This document shows, piece by piece, positions 5,807-12,929 of a stretch of DNA of 18,858 bases. The notes beneath the pieces are model-generated. The model was not told the DNA's origin. It saw only the letters and a list, made by a program, of their open reading frames with translations, and ran no database searches. This DNA is from JBJXHC01 sp046160825. GTDB lineage: Bacteria; Bacteroidota; Ignavibacteria; UBA10030; UBA6906. The stretch covers positions 1 through 18,858 of the forward strand of contig JBJXHC010000007.1 of NCBI GenBank assembly GCA_046160825.1, written 5' to 3'. How positions within the stretch are numbered: position 1 is the first letter of the stretch; each line of letters starts with the position of its first letter. Position numbers and translations under genes: made by a program.

Positions 5807-7750
5807 CTAAAAAACACGTACCAGATTACCACCATCTTCCATTGCCTTGTCCAGCACCTGCAGCGTACCGGCAACAAGTTGTTCCTTGTCCATGCCTTCC
5901 GTCAACCCGCACACGCCCGCACTTACCGTCACAGACAGGGTCGAAGTCTCCAGTGTGATGATATAGCTGGAAATCTGTTTGCGGATTTTCTCCGCCCAGA
6001 GATATCCTTCACTCGCTGCGGTATTCACAAGCAGGACGCCGAGTCTGTCCGCTTCCATCCTGCCGATGACGTCATACAACCGTGTGTTCCCTTTGACGAT
6101 CTTCGCTACTTGCGTCAGGATCGTATCGAATCCTTCACGACCGTACCGGTTGACATGCGCCTGCATACCATCGACCGCAATGGAAACGTAGGCCAACTCC
6201 GTACCGAAATCCTCCGACCGCACGACTTCTTCTTCCAGTTTCTTCATGAAGTGCTTTTTGGTGAAGGATCCCGTCAACTGATCAACAACAACAAAGTCCT
6301 TCACGAGATCATTCATGTACAGCACTTCAAGGACCGACGCAGCGCTTTCGACGAGGCGATAGATCGTCTCGACTTCAATGCCGGCGAAGTTCGACGTGTT
6401 CTTGCTTTCAAGAGTCAGTGCTCCGTAGCACCGATTAATCGAGCTGATCGGAACACACAAGAACGACCCGTGTACTTCAATTTTTTCCAACGAATGAAAC
6501 CGTATCTGCGCATCGGTTCCAACGTCGTCAATCGACTCAAGGTGATTTGTCATGATTGCTCTTCCAACGATGCCCTCATGAAAATCCACCATATCACCCT
6601 GACTCACATACTGCCCACCGGAGCGATTGACAACTTTCTGCACCATCCAACCCCGCCGATCTTCTGCATACATCGTGATGGTCAGATGATCCCAGTTGAC
6701 AAGCCGGCTCGCTTCTTCCGCCACGCAATTGATAATCGTCGACTCGCGTACATCCGACCGGATACGATCGTGCATGCGGCGGATTGACGTCAGCAACTCC
6801 GAATCCAACAACAAATCATATTTCTGTGTGTAGCTCTTGATCAGGGCTGACACCAACTTCGTAAAATTGCCGAGCAGATCAAACGTCTCTGCCCCGAACG
6901 CATCCTCCGCTTTACTATCAGCGATAATCACCGCAACGGGTTCGCCTTCTTTTGCACCGTTCAGAAAATACACCGGAACGCCAACGAAAGATTTGATGTA
7001 CTCCGGTGACTCGTAGTAGTGAATGATCTCTTTTTCCGAAACCGGATTCACGCGACCGAGCATTTGCGGTTTCCCGGTCGTTGCAACCTGGCTCACCACG
7101 TCGCCACCAATGTCCATTCGTTTTTCTGCCACAAAGCACTGGCTATCTGTTGCAAGTGCTTCGAGCACCAACTGTTGCTTTTCCCGATTCGCCCAAAAGA
7201 AAGCGACCGAGTGGGCGAACAGTACTTCCTTCAGAGCGAGAAGCACTTTGCCGAGCAGGAAATTGAATTCACTCCGTGGCTCCGCGTCACTGCGCAGGAT
7301 ATCCGAGTTGAGATCAAAGAAATCACCGATCTCAAACTCTCGCTGCTTTTCTTCTTGTGTAACCAAAGCGACCGGTTGCGCGGTCTTTGTTGACGGTACC
7401 ACTACTGATTCTTCCTCTTGTATCTCCTTCACCACATACTGCGGACCCGATGATTGGAAATCATCGAAGAGAAGTTTCTTCATATGGCCTTCGGGGGGTT
7501 GTGAATACAAGTCCTCTTTGTCTTCTTCGTCGCCAAACCACAAGATGGCTCGTCCCTTCTTCTTCCACGACGCATAGAGATATGCGCCGGCCCCCAGGAA
7601 GATCGTCCCGCAGATGATTCGCCCCACCGGCGAACCAAGAAAAAATCCGATGATGAGTGTTGCAAAACCGGCAGTCGCAACAATACCATTCACAGACATT
7701 AGCCTCGCACGCAACGCCGTGAATGTTGCTCTACCGACACCATCAGACAT
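5807..7750 (-). CDS. Membrane-anchored GAF-GAF protein with a degenerate GGDEF domain
   Basis: The 647-residue protein has two N-terminal membrane segments (about 20-38 and 41-60). A charged linker follows, then two GAF-type sensory domains (about 165-305, with SFVGVPVYF and PVAVIIADSK; about 330-480, with GSFLCVPISS and YGALTLESKN), and a C-terminal diguanylate-cyclase fold (about 495-645, starting DQLTGSFTKKHF). The active-site loop, GG(D/E)EF in working cyclases, reads EADRL at 566-570 (bases 6041-6055), so c-di-GMP synthesis is unlikely. It may act as a binding or signalling scaffold. The GAF ligands cannot be read from the sequence. The start is supported by AGAGGTG just upstream and by a promoter at 7792-7820. 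It is followed by the small cysteine protein. Confidence 0.85.
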   Translation of the reverse strand: MSDGVGRATFTALRARLMSVNGIVATAGFATLIIGFFLGSPVGRIICGTIFLGAGAYLYASWKKKGRAILWFGDEEDKEDLYSQPPEGHMKKLLFDDFQSSGPQYVVKEIQEEESVVVPSTKTAQPVALVTQEEKQREFEIGDFFDLNSDILRSDAEPRSEFNFLLGKVLLALKEVLFAHSVAFFWANREKQQLVLEALATDSQCFVAEKRMDIGGDVVSQVATTGKPQMLGRVNPVSEKEIIHYYESPEYIKSFVGVPVYFLNGAKEGEPVAVIIADSKAEDAFGAETFDLLGNFTKLVSALIKSYTQKYDLLLDSELLTSIRRMHDRIRSDVRESTIINCVAEEASRLVNWDHLTITMYAEDRRGWMVQKVVNRSGGQYVSQGDMVDFHEGIVGRAIMTNHLESIDDVGTDAQIRFHSLEKIEVHGSFLCVPISSINRCYGALTLESKNTSNFAGIEVETIYRLVESAASVLEVLYMNDLVKDFVVVDQLTGSFTKKHFMKKLEEEVVRSEDFGTELAYVSIAVDGMQAHVNRYGREGFDTILTQVAKIVKGNTRLYDVIGRMEADRLGVLLVNTAASEGYLWAEKIRKQISSYIITLETSTLSVTVSAGVCGLTEGMDKEQLVAGTLQVLDKAMEDGGNLVRVF

Positions 7751-7791
7751 TTCCCACCTCTTAATGGGTAAGGCAACTTGGAAAACGATGA

Positions 7792-7820
7792 AATCTAAGC
7801 AAATACAGCAGGAAAGTCAA
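7792..7820 (-). promoter_or_regulatory. Promoter of the GAF-GGDEF gene
   Basis: On the - strand TTGACT (7815-7820) is followed after exactly 17 bases by TAGATT (7792-7797), giving a leader of roughly 35 bases to the ATG at 7750. The -35 lies in the decamer TTGACTTTCC, identical to that of the promoter at 17873-17901. The -10 also fits the TAnnTTTg form described for Bacteroidota. No clear terminator for the preceding namZ gene is seen in the rest of this gap. Confidence 0.65.
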
Positions 7821-7865
7821 GGAATTATGTAGAAGGAAGAGCGAAACGATTTTCTCGTCGTGAGA

Positions 7866-9092
7866 TCAGGGGTGGGAGTAAAGATGGAATTGCCGGGAGC
7901 CACGTTGAAAATCCGCGAGATCATGGACCAATCCTCTCATTTCATTCTCAATTGACGAATCACTCTGGATCCAATTCAGCGCACCCGATGAGCCAGTCAG
8001 ACGCCGGAGAGCCATCGCCTTGATTTCGAACGATTGCGGATATAGCCGTTTCAGCACTCTGAGCAGCGAAAGGCCTGTCTCCATTGGTCGAAACTCCATC
8101 CGGTCCACGACGATCACTTCCACTCCATGGCATTCATTGCCAGCGAATTTTGAGGTTTGCGGAACAAAGCTGACCGGGGCGAATTGCACTCCCGTGAGAT
8201 TCAGAGTATTCAGTGAATCTGCGAGCTGACGCGCATTGATAAATGGGGCGCCAATAAATTCAAACGGGCGCTGAGTTCCACGACCTTCGGAGACATTGGT
8301 AGCTTCAATAAAACAAGTTGCGGGGTAGACAACTGTGGTCGCCGGAGTTGGAATGTTGGGTGAAGGCGGAATCCATTGCACACCTGTTTCATCCCATGGC
8401 ATCGATCTCTTCCAACCTTCCATTGCAACGACGGTGAGATCGACCTTGATTCCGTGAGCAAGCCAACCACGTTCGTTGATCATCTTTGCCAACTCACCGC
8501 ACGTCAGACCATACACGATGGGAATAGGAAACATACCGAGAAAGGATCTGAGGGAATCTTCAATGATTGGTCCGTCGACTTTCACTCCACCGAGCGGATT
8601 GGGACGGTCGAGAACAACGAATGGAATCCCCTTCTCCGCCGCTGCCTCCATGGCCAATCCCATCGTACTGATGTACGTATAAAAACGAACGCCGACATCC
8701 TGAATATCATAGACAAGAACATCAACGCCCTTCAGCATCTCGCCAGTCGGCTTTTTTGTCTTGCCATACAGTGAGATGATCGGGATGCCTGTTCGTTCAT
8801 CGACTGTATCATGAACGCCCTCCCCCGCTGCGGCAACTCCGCGTATACCGTGTTCAGGCCCGAACAGCGCGACCACATTAATTCCCCGTGCAACAAGTGA
8901 ATCAACAAGAAATCCGCCGGATGAGAGCCGACCAGTTTGATTGGTGATGAGTCCAACGCGTTTCCCCTGCACAAGATCAATCTGATGTTCCATCAGAACG
9001 TCTGCACCGACTTTTACTTTCGACTCGCCGCTGCAATGAGTATGCAAAAGCAGCATACAACAAACGAGCAGACGATGGCAATGAAGTATCAC
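7866..9092 (-). CDS. namZ: NamZ-type exo-beta-N-acetylmuramidase (DUF1343 family)
   Basis: The 408-residue protein matches the DUF1343 family throughout: GLITNQTG (48-54), LFGPEHGIRG (76-85), SLYGKTKKPT (107-116), VYDIQDVGVRFYTY (127-140), VLDRPNPLGG (160-169), YGLTCGELA and WIPPSPNIPTP. The Bacillus subtilis member NamZ removes N-acetylmuramic acid from the end of peptidoglycan fragments, so a role in cell-wall recycling is likely. The N-terminus is hydrophobic and ends in HTHC (C20), which suggests export, perhaps as a lipoprotein, though the lipobox is poor. The start is GTG at 9090-9092, overlapping the TGA of the Nudix gene (GTGA), so translation is probably coupled. Length is normal for the family. 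Confidence 0.88.
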   Translation of the reverse strand: MILHCHRLLVCCMLLLHTHCSGESKVKVGADVLMEHQIDLVQGKRVGLITNQTGRLSSGGFLVDSLVARGINVVALFGPEHGIRGVAAAGEGVHDTVDERTGIPIISLYGKTKKPTGEMLKGVDVLVYDIQDVGVRFYTYISTMGLAMEAAAEKGIPFVVLDRPNPLGGVKVDGPIIEDSLRSFLGMFPIPIVYGLTCGELAKMINERGWLAHGIKVDLTVVAMEGWKRSMPWDETGVQWIPPSPNIPTPATTVVYPATCFIEATNVSEGRGTQRPFEFIGAPFINARQLADSLNTLNLTGVQFAPVSFVPQTSKFAGNECHGVEVIVVDRMEFRPMETGLSLLRVLKRLYPQSFEIKAMALRRLTGSSGALNWIQSDSSIENEMRGLVHDLADFQRGSRQFHLYSHP

Positions 9093-9628
9093 AGGCTCGC
9101 CTTTGATTTCACAATGTGCCAGGCCGCTATGGTCATTCCATCCCAGATCACGCCGTCACGGATCTTTTCATCAATGTCGGCGGCTGAGAGTTCGATAATC
9201 TCAAATTCTTCTGTTTCATCCGGCATACCGCCAACATAATACAGCTCGCGTGCAAAATACACATGGCACATTTCATCCGTAACACCGTTGTACGGATTGA
9301 ACTCCCCCGCCCTAAAAAACCTGTTCGACGCGTAACCGGTTTCCTCGGATAATTCGTGCCACGCGGTTTCATCGTATGTCGAACCGTCCTTCACGCTGCC
9401 GCACGGAAACTCCAGACTCTCCTTGCCGGCCAGATAGCGGTACTGGTTTACCATAACAACCTTGCCGTCAACGGTAATCGGAACGATCATTGATGAGCCG
9501 TTGGTGTGGACATAGTTGTATTCGCCGTTCTTGCCAGAGGGAAGTTCATACTCATCCCGTTTGTACGTCCACCACGGATTCTTGACAACGATTGCCTCAG
9601 AGAGTTTCTTCCAGGACTTAAGCGCCAT
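9089..9628 (-). CDS. Nudix hydrolase (ADP-ribose pyrophosphatase-like)
   Basis: A 179-residue Nudix protein resembling the ADP-ribose pyrophosphatase (NudF/YffH) branch, with the MIVPITVDGKVVMVNQYRY strand before the Nudix helix. The Nudix box begins at G77 and reads GSVKDGSTYDETAWHELSEE. The metal-binding glutamates of the EUxEE core are present (E92, E95, E96), but the usual upstream Glu is Ser and the Arg before the core is His. Substrate is not certain. The frame is open to 9688, but the ATG at 9628 with GGAA 8 bases upstream fits the family's N-terminus, and the longer form would run into the ndk terminator region. Its stop overlaps the GTG start of namZ. Confidence 0.85.
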   Translation of the reverse strand: MALKSWKKLSEAIVVKNPWWTYKRDEYELPSGKNGEYNYVHTNGSSMIVPITVDGKVVMVNQYRYLAGKESLEFPCGSVKDGSTYDETAWHELSEETGYASNRFFRAGEFNPYNGVTDEMCHVYFARELYYVGGMPDETEEFEIIELSAADIDEKIRDGVIWDGMTIAAWHIVKSKASL

Positions 9629-9640
9629 ACTCAATGTTCC

Positions 9641-9655
9641 ATTATATCTGTTATA
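9641..9655 (-). promoter_or_regulatory. Possible -10 elements for the Nudix-namZ pair
   Basis: Two -10-like hexamers, TATAAC (9650-9655) and TATAAT (9641-9646), lie between the ndk terminator and the Nudix start, where a promoter is needed. No convincing -35 is seen, and the leader would be very short. Confidence 0.25.
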
Positions 9656-9672
9656 CGACTTGAGAAGACAAA

Positions 9673-9710
9673 ACAAAAAAGGCCGCAAAGAAACAACTCT
9701 TCGCAGCCTT
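9673..9710 (-). terminator. Intrinsic terminator after ndk
   Basis: On the - strand AAGGCTGCGAAG (9699-9710) pairs with CTTTGCGGCCTT (9679-9690) over 12 bp with two G-U pairs and an 8-base loop, followed directly by a T-rich run (TTTTTTGTTTTG). It lies about 20 bases after the ndk stop and should end the long purC-to-ndk transcript. Confidence 0.88.
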
Positions 9711-9731
9711 CAATATTCAAACAATATAAAA

Positions 9732-10160
9732 CTACATACTTTCCACCAGCTCGCGTTCAGAGAAGAAGAATGCAACTTCGATCTTCCCATTCTCCGCCGA
9801 GTCGGAACCATGGACGATGTTCTCACCCTTATTGTCCGCGAAGAGTTTGCGGATGGTTCCCTCCGCTGCATCCTTGGGATCCGTCGCACCGATGAGCGTC
9901 CGGTAATCCGCCACGGCGTTCTCCTTTTCCAGTGCAATGGGGACACAAGCACCACTTGACATGAACTCAACCAGTCCGTCATAGAACGGCCGGCCTTTGT
10001 GAACCCCATAAAAAGCACCAGCCGTCTCTTTGGTCAACCGGATTTGTTTCAACCCCAGAACCTTGAACCCGGCCTTTTGGATTCGTGCTATGACTTCTCC
10101 CTGAAGATTCTTCCGGACACAATCCGGCTTGAGAATTGCGAGCGTGCGTTCGACTGCCAT
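9732..10160 (-). CDS. ndk: Nucleoside diphosphate kinase
   Basis: Ndk transfers the gamma-phosphate of ATP to other nucleoside diphosphates through a phosphohistidine. The 142-residue length is normal. ERTLAILKPDCVRKN carries the nucleotide-binding Lys (K11), RPFYDGLVEFMSSG is present, and NIVHGSDS carries the active-site His117. The ATG at 10160 follows an AAAGG about 12 bases upstream. It is the last gene of the long - strand cluster: it follows the membrane-protein gene by 28 bases and is followed by a strong terminator. The pairing with succinyl-CoA synthetase, which also makes nucleoside triphosphate, fits metabolically. Confidence 0.97.
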   Translation of the reverse strand: MAVERTLAILKPDCVRKNLQGEVIARIQKAGFKVLGLKQIRLTKETAGAFYGVHKGRPFYDGLVEFMSSGACVPIALEKENAVADYRTLIGATDPKDAAEGTIRKLFADNKGENIVHGSDSAENGKIEVAFFFSERELVESM

Positions 10161-10188
10161 TATTGTGAGTTACCTTTCTGAGTGTATG

Positions 10189-10761
10189 TTATGATGTTGC
10201 TGTTTGTTTTTTCCCGATGAACCACGCCAGCCATACACCTCCCAGCAACCATCCGAGGATATGGTCAGTGATCTCGCCGGAGAGAAAATGCCACGGCGTA
10301 TTCCACCAGTTTGCCATCAGCAACGAACTCTGCAGGAGCGTGAATGCGACAAACGCGAGAACGAGCGCCATTCTTCCACCGAACCCATTCAACTTCTCGC
10401 GGGTACTCCACATGACGTAGGCAAGAACGAGAGCGGCAACGAAGTTGATGATGAATCCGTACGCCATCTGTGCTGCCATCGCATCGGAATATGTCTGATG
10501 ATAATGCACAAGCGCCCACGGTTTCCCAACCATGCTCTCGTTAAATTTTTCGTGTTCTTCCTGTGTGCTGCCGGGCGGGACATTGGGAATTGCGTACACA
10601 CCATCCTCTGGCAGATTTTCTGAAAGCGTCGAGAGGATTGCATCCTGCTGTGCGGTGTACTTCATGGTGTTCTCGTGAATCGGCAATACCATCCACGACA
10701 TTGCCTGATACACAAACACGATGATTGCGGCAACAATGGAAGCAATGAGCACGGTTTTCAT
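10189..10761 (-). CDS. Uncharacterised four-helix membrane protein
   Basis: The 190-residue protein has an N-terminal membrane helix (about 4-22), a polar loop of about 70 residues (30-95) and three further helices (about 98-118, 130-150, 165-182). The loop contains QQDAILSTLSENL and VYAIPNVPPG and is probably outside the cytoplasm. I believe the pattern (one helix, a loop with a DAI..L and a tyrosine/proline stretch, three helices rich in Trp) belongs to a conserved but unassigned bacterial membrane family; I cannot name a function. The ATG at 10761 has a strong AGGAGG 4 bases upstream. It lies 33 bases after sucD and 28 before ndk. Confidence 0.8.
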   Translation of the reverse strand: MKTVLIASIVAAIIVFVYQAMSWMVLPIHENTMKYTAQQDAILSTLSENLPEDGVYAIPNVPPGSTQEEHEKFNESMVGKPWALVHYHQTYSDAMAAQMAYGFIINFVAALVLAYVMWSTREKLNGFGGRMALVLAFVAFTLLQSSLLMANWWNTPWHFLSGEITDHILGWLLGGVWLAWFIGKKQTATS

Positions 10762-10794
10762 AAAACCTCCTGGAGTTGATGGTGAAACAATGGC

Positions 10795-11781
10795 CTACGC
10801 CCTCTTGCGTTTTATCTTCTTGGTTTTCTTCACACTATTCACCTTTGTTTTCTTTTTACTTTTGCCTTTTTCCTTTTTCATTCTCTTTCGTAACGCCTTC
10901 TCCATTGTCTCACCCAGCAAGGCTGGGCTCTCCACGACATGAATACCCGCCGCTTTCATCGAAGCCATTTTCTCGGCCGCGGTTCCCTTCCCTCCGGAGA
11001 TGATCGCACCGGCATGTCCCATCCGTCGTCCGGGAGGAGCAGTACGACCGGCAATGAATCCGACAACAGGTTTCTTTACATACTTCTTGATGTACGTGGC
11101 CGCTTCTTCCTCCGCCGTCCCACCGATTTCACCGATCATAATGATGGCATCGGTACCGCTGTCTTCGTTGAACAGTTTGATCGCATCAATGAAGCGTGTG
11201 CCGATCACCGGGTCGCCGCCGATTCCAATACACGTTGACTGTCCGATGCCACGTTCCGTGAGCTGCCAGACTGCCTCGTACGTGAGCGTGCCACTACGTG
11301 AGACAAGTCCCACCCGGCCTTTCTTATGAATGAATCCCGGCATGATTCCGATTTTGCATTCGCCGGGCGTGATGATGCCCGGACAATTCGGGCCGATCAA
11401 CCGCACACCTTTCTTCTGCACATATTCATAGGCTATCACCATATCGCGGGCCGGAATCCCCTCCGTGATACAAACGATCAGGTTTACGCCGGCATCCGCG
11501 GCTTCCATAATGGCATCCGCAGCAAAAGCAGCCGGAACAAAAATCACCGACGCATTTGCTTTGGTTGCCTTCACGGCATCTGCCACAGTATTGAAGACCG
11601 GTACTTCGCGAGAGAATGTATCCCTCTCGTTCCCCTTGTACTTTGTACCGCCTTTACCGGGCGTAACACCGGCAACGACGTTCGTGCCGTAGTCGATCAT
11701 TTGCTTGGAGTGGAATGTTCCCTCGCCGCCGGTAATGCCCTGCACGACGAGTCGTGTTTTCTTGTTAACGAGTACGCTCAT
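10795..11781 (-). CDS. sucD: Succinyl-CoA synthetase alpha subunit with a lysine-rich C-terminal tail
   Basis: SucD is the CoA-binding, histidine-phosphorylated subunit of succinyl-CoA ligase (TCA cycle). The CoA-binding Rossmann region begins LVVQGITGGEGTFHSKQM (11-28). GPNCPGIITPGECKIGIMPG (130-149) and GLVSRSGTLTYE follow, and GRRMGHAGAII carries the phosphorylated His256. The catalytic part ends near residue 297, the family's normal length. Residues 298-328 are an extra tail with 19 Lys/Arg in 31 positions. The codons show as a long pyrimidine-rich stretch at bases 10795-10890 of the + strand. The beta subunit gene sucC is not adjacent. AGGA lies about 10 bases before the ATG. Confidence 0.95.
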   Translation of the reverse strand: MSVLVNKKTRLVVQGITGGEGTFHSKQMIDYGTNVVAGVTPGKGGTKYKGNERDTFSREVPVFNTVADAVKATKANASVIFVPAAFAADAIMEAADAGVNLIVCITEGIPARDMVIAYEYVQKKGVRLIGPNCPGIITPGECKIGIMPGFIHKKGRVGLVSRSGTLTYEAVWQLTERGIGQSTCIGIGGDPVIGTRFIDAIKLFNEDSGTDAIIMIGEIGGTAEEEAATYIKKYVKKPVVGFIAGRTAPPGRRMGHAGAIISGGKGTAAEKMASMKAAGIHVVESPALLGETMEKALRKRMKKEKGKSKKKTKVNSVKKTKKIKRKRA

Positions 11782-11827
11782 TCAGTATGATTCCTGTAGT
11801 TGGGATTGTTGATTGGAAATTCCGGGT

Positions 11828-12883
11828 TCAATTCTTGACGTACGTTTGTGTGAGATAGAACAGCACCTGCTGTAAATCATTCTCCGACGATTCGAGTCCG
11901 TTCTCCACCATGCGAGCGACGAGTTCGGCAGCCTCGTCGGGGGTTGTTGGTGGAGTTTTTTCAAGGTTCTTGAGTCCGTGACACTGTGTGCATGTTTCCT
12001 CAAACACTATTTTCGATGCTGCCAGATTAAAACTCTGCGTCTCGTCCACCATGATCGGCTTTGTCGCTTCGTGTGCTACCGCCCTTGACTGCACCGCCTC
12101 GCTTTCCTGCCGGCGCTTTTCCCGAAAACCCTTCTGCAAGTCCGGAGAGATCGCAATCAAGTACGCTGCAACATGCCATTGTTCTCTTTCATCAATGGGA
12201 TTGAAGACCGAGCGTTCCGCCATCCTGCTCACCGTTTGCACCCAATTGTCGGGTGTCCGGGGTTTTACCAACACGGTTCGAAGATCATGACACTGCACGC
12301 ACTTCGTCAACAACACATTGCGGCCAGCTTTGAGACTTGCAACGGTAGCCAGTTCGTCCGGATTCGCATCGGCGGGGAGACCTGCCTTCGGCAACAACTG
12401 ATGCACCCGCGCAATGTTCTCATCGCTGAACGCCGTACCTCCCACCGTGCTTTGATGAAGATACACCTCTTTCAACGCAAATGGAACAGAAAGTCCGATG
12501 AGCATGAACGTGCAAATAAACAACCCCGTGCCGAGCAGCGGCACAAGCTCCGATTCCATGTGTTTATAGAACCGGACGATGATAATCTTGACGATGAGGA
12601 TGGCACCGATTGCCATACCAAGCATCAGGTGCGCAACCGTGCGTGCCGGAAACTCCACCTGGTACATCCACAGTCGCGGAATCATCTGTGCCATGAGATA
12701 GACATAGATAATTCCGTACGCATACCCGATCATCCGGTGGAGCAACATCATCCCACGCGGCGCCGAACTTCTCAGCTTCTCGTGGTCGAACGGATAGCCC
12801 CACAGCTTGTACATCAGGAACGTGCCGGCCGCGCTGAGGAGCAGAAAAAGAATGCCGAGTACCGCATTACCGATGGTATCCAT
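11828..12883 (-). CDS. Membrane protein with C-terminal dihaem cytochrome c part
   Basis: The 351-residue protein has four membrane helices (about 5-26, 45-66, 82-103, 114-136) followed by an exported region with two c-type haem sites, CVQCH (195-199) and CTQCH (298-302). The first site lies in a cytochrome-c-like segment with candidate axial Met221; the second may use Met325. Histidines at 49, 85 and 108 lie in or next to the helices, so the membrane part could also bind haem b; that is inference. It probably passes electrons across or along the membrane. The partner is unknown. GAGGCG precedes the ATG at 12883. It follows gatA by 46 bases. I do not recognise a named family for the full architecture. 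Confidence 0.85.
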   Translation of the reverse strand: MDTIGNAVLGILFLLLSAAGTFLMYKLWGYPFDHEKLRSSAPRGMMLLHRMIGYAYGIIYVYLMAQMIPRLWMYQVEFPARTVAHLMLGMAIGAILIVKIIIVRFYKHMESELVPLLGTGLFICTFMLIGLSVPFALKEVYLHQSTVGGTAFSDENIARVHQLLPKAGLPADANPDELATVASLKAGRNVLLTKCVQCHDLRTVLVKPRTPDNWVQTVSRMAERSVFNPIDEREQWHVAAYLIAISPDLQKGFREKRRQESEAVQSRAVAHEATKPIMVDETQSFNLAASKIVFEETCTQCHGLKNLEKTPPTTPDEAAELVARMVENGLESSENDLQQVLFYLTQTYVKN

Positions 12884-12929
12884 GTGTTCGCCTCACTAAG
12901 AATGACAAATCACAAGCATAAATGCAGCT

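Noticed and set aside
5573..6787. Long 404-codon open frame on the + strand
   Set aside because: It lies opposite the GAF-GGDEF and small cysteine genes, has no ribosome site and its translation shows no domain; it is an antisense shadow.
7838..7866. Terminator after namZ
   Set aside because: Only a 4-bp stem (ACGA/TCGT) could be found, too weak to call.
10795..10890. Pyrimidine-rich stretch as a possible terminator or simple repeat
   Set aside because: It is the coding sequence of the basic SucD tail in frame and has no hairpin before it.
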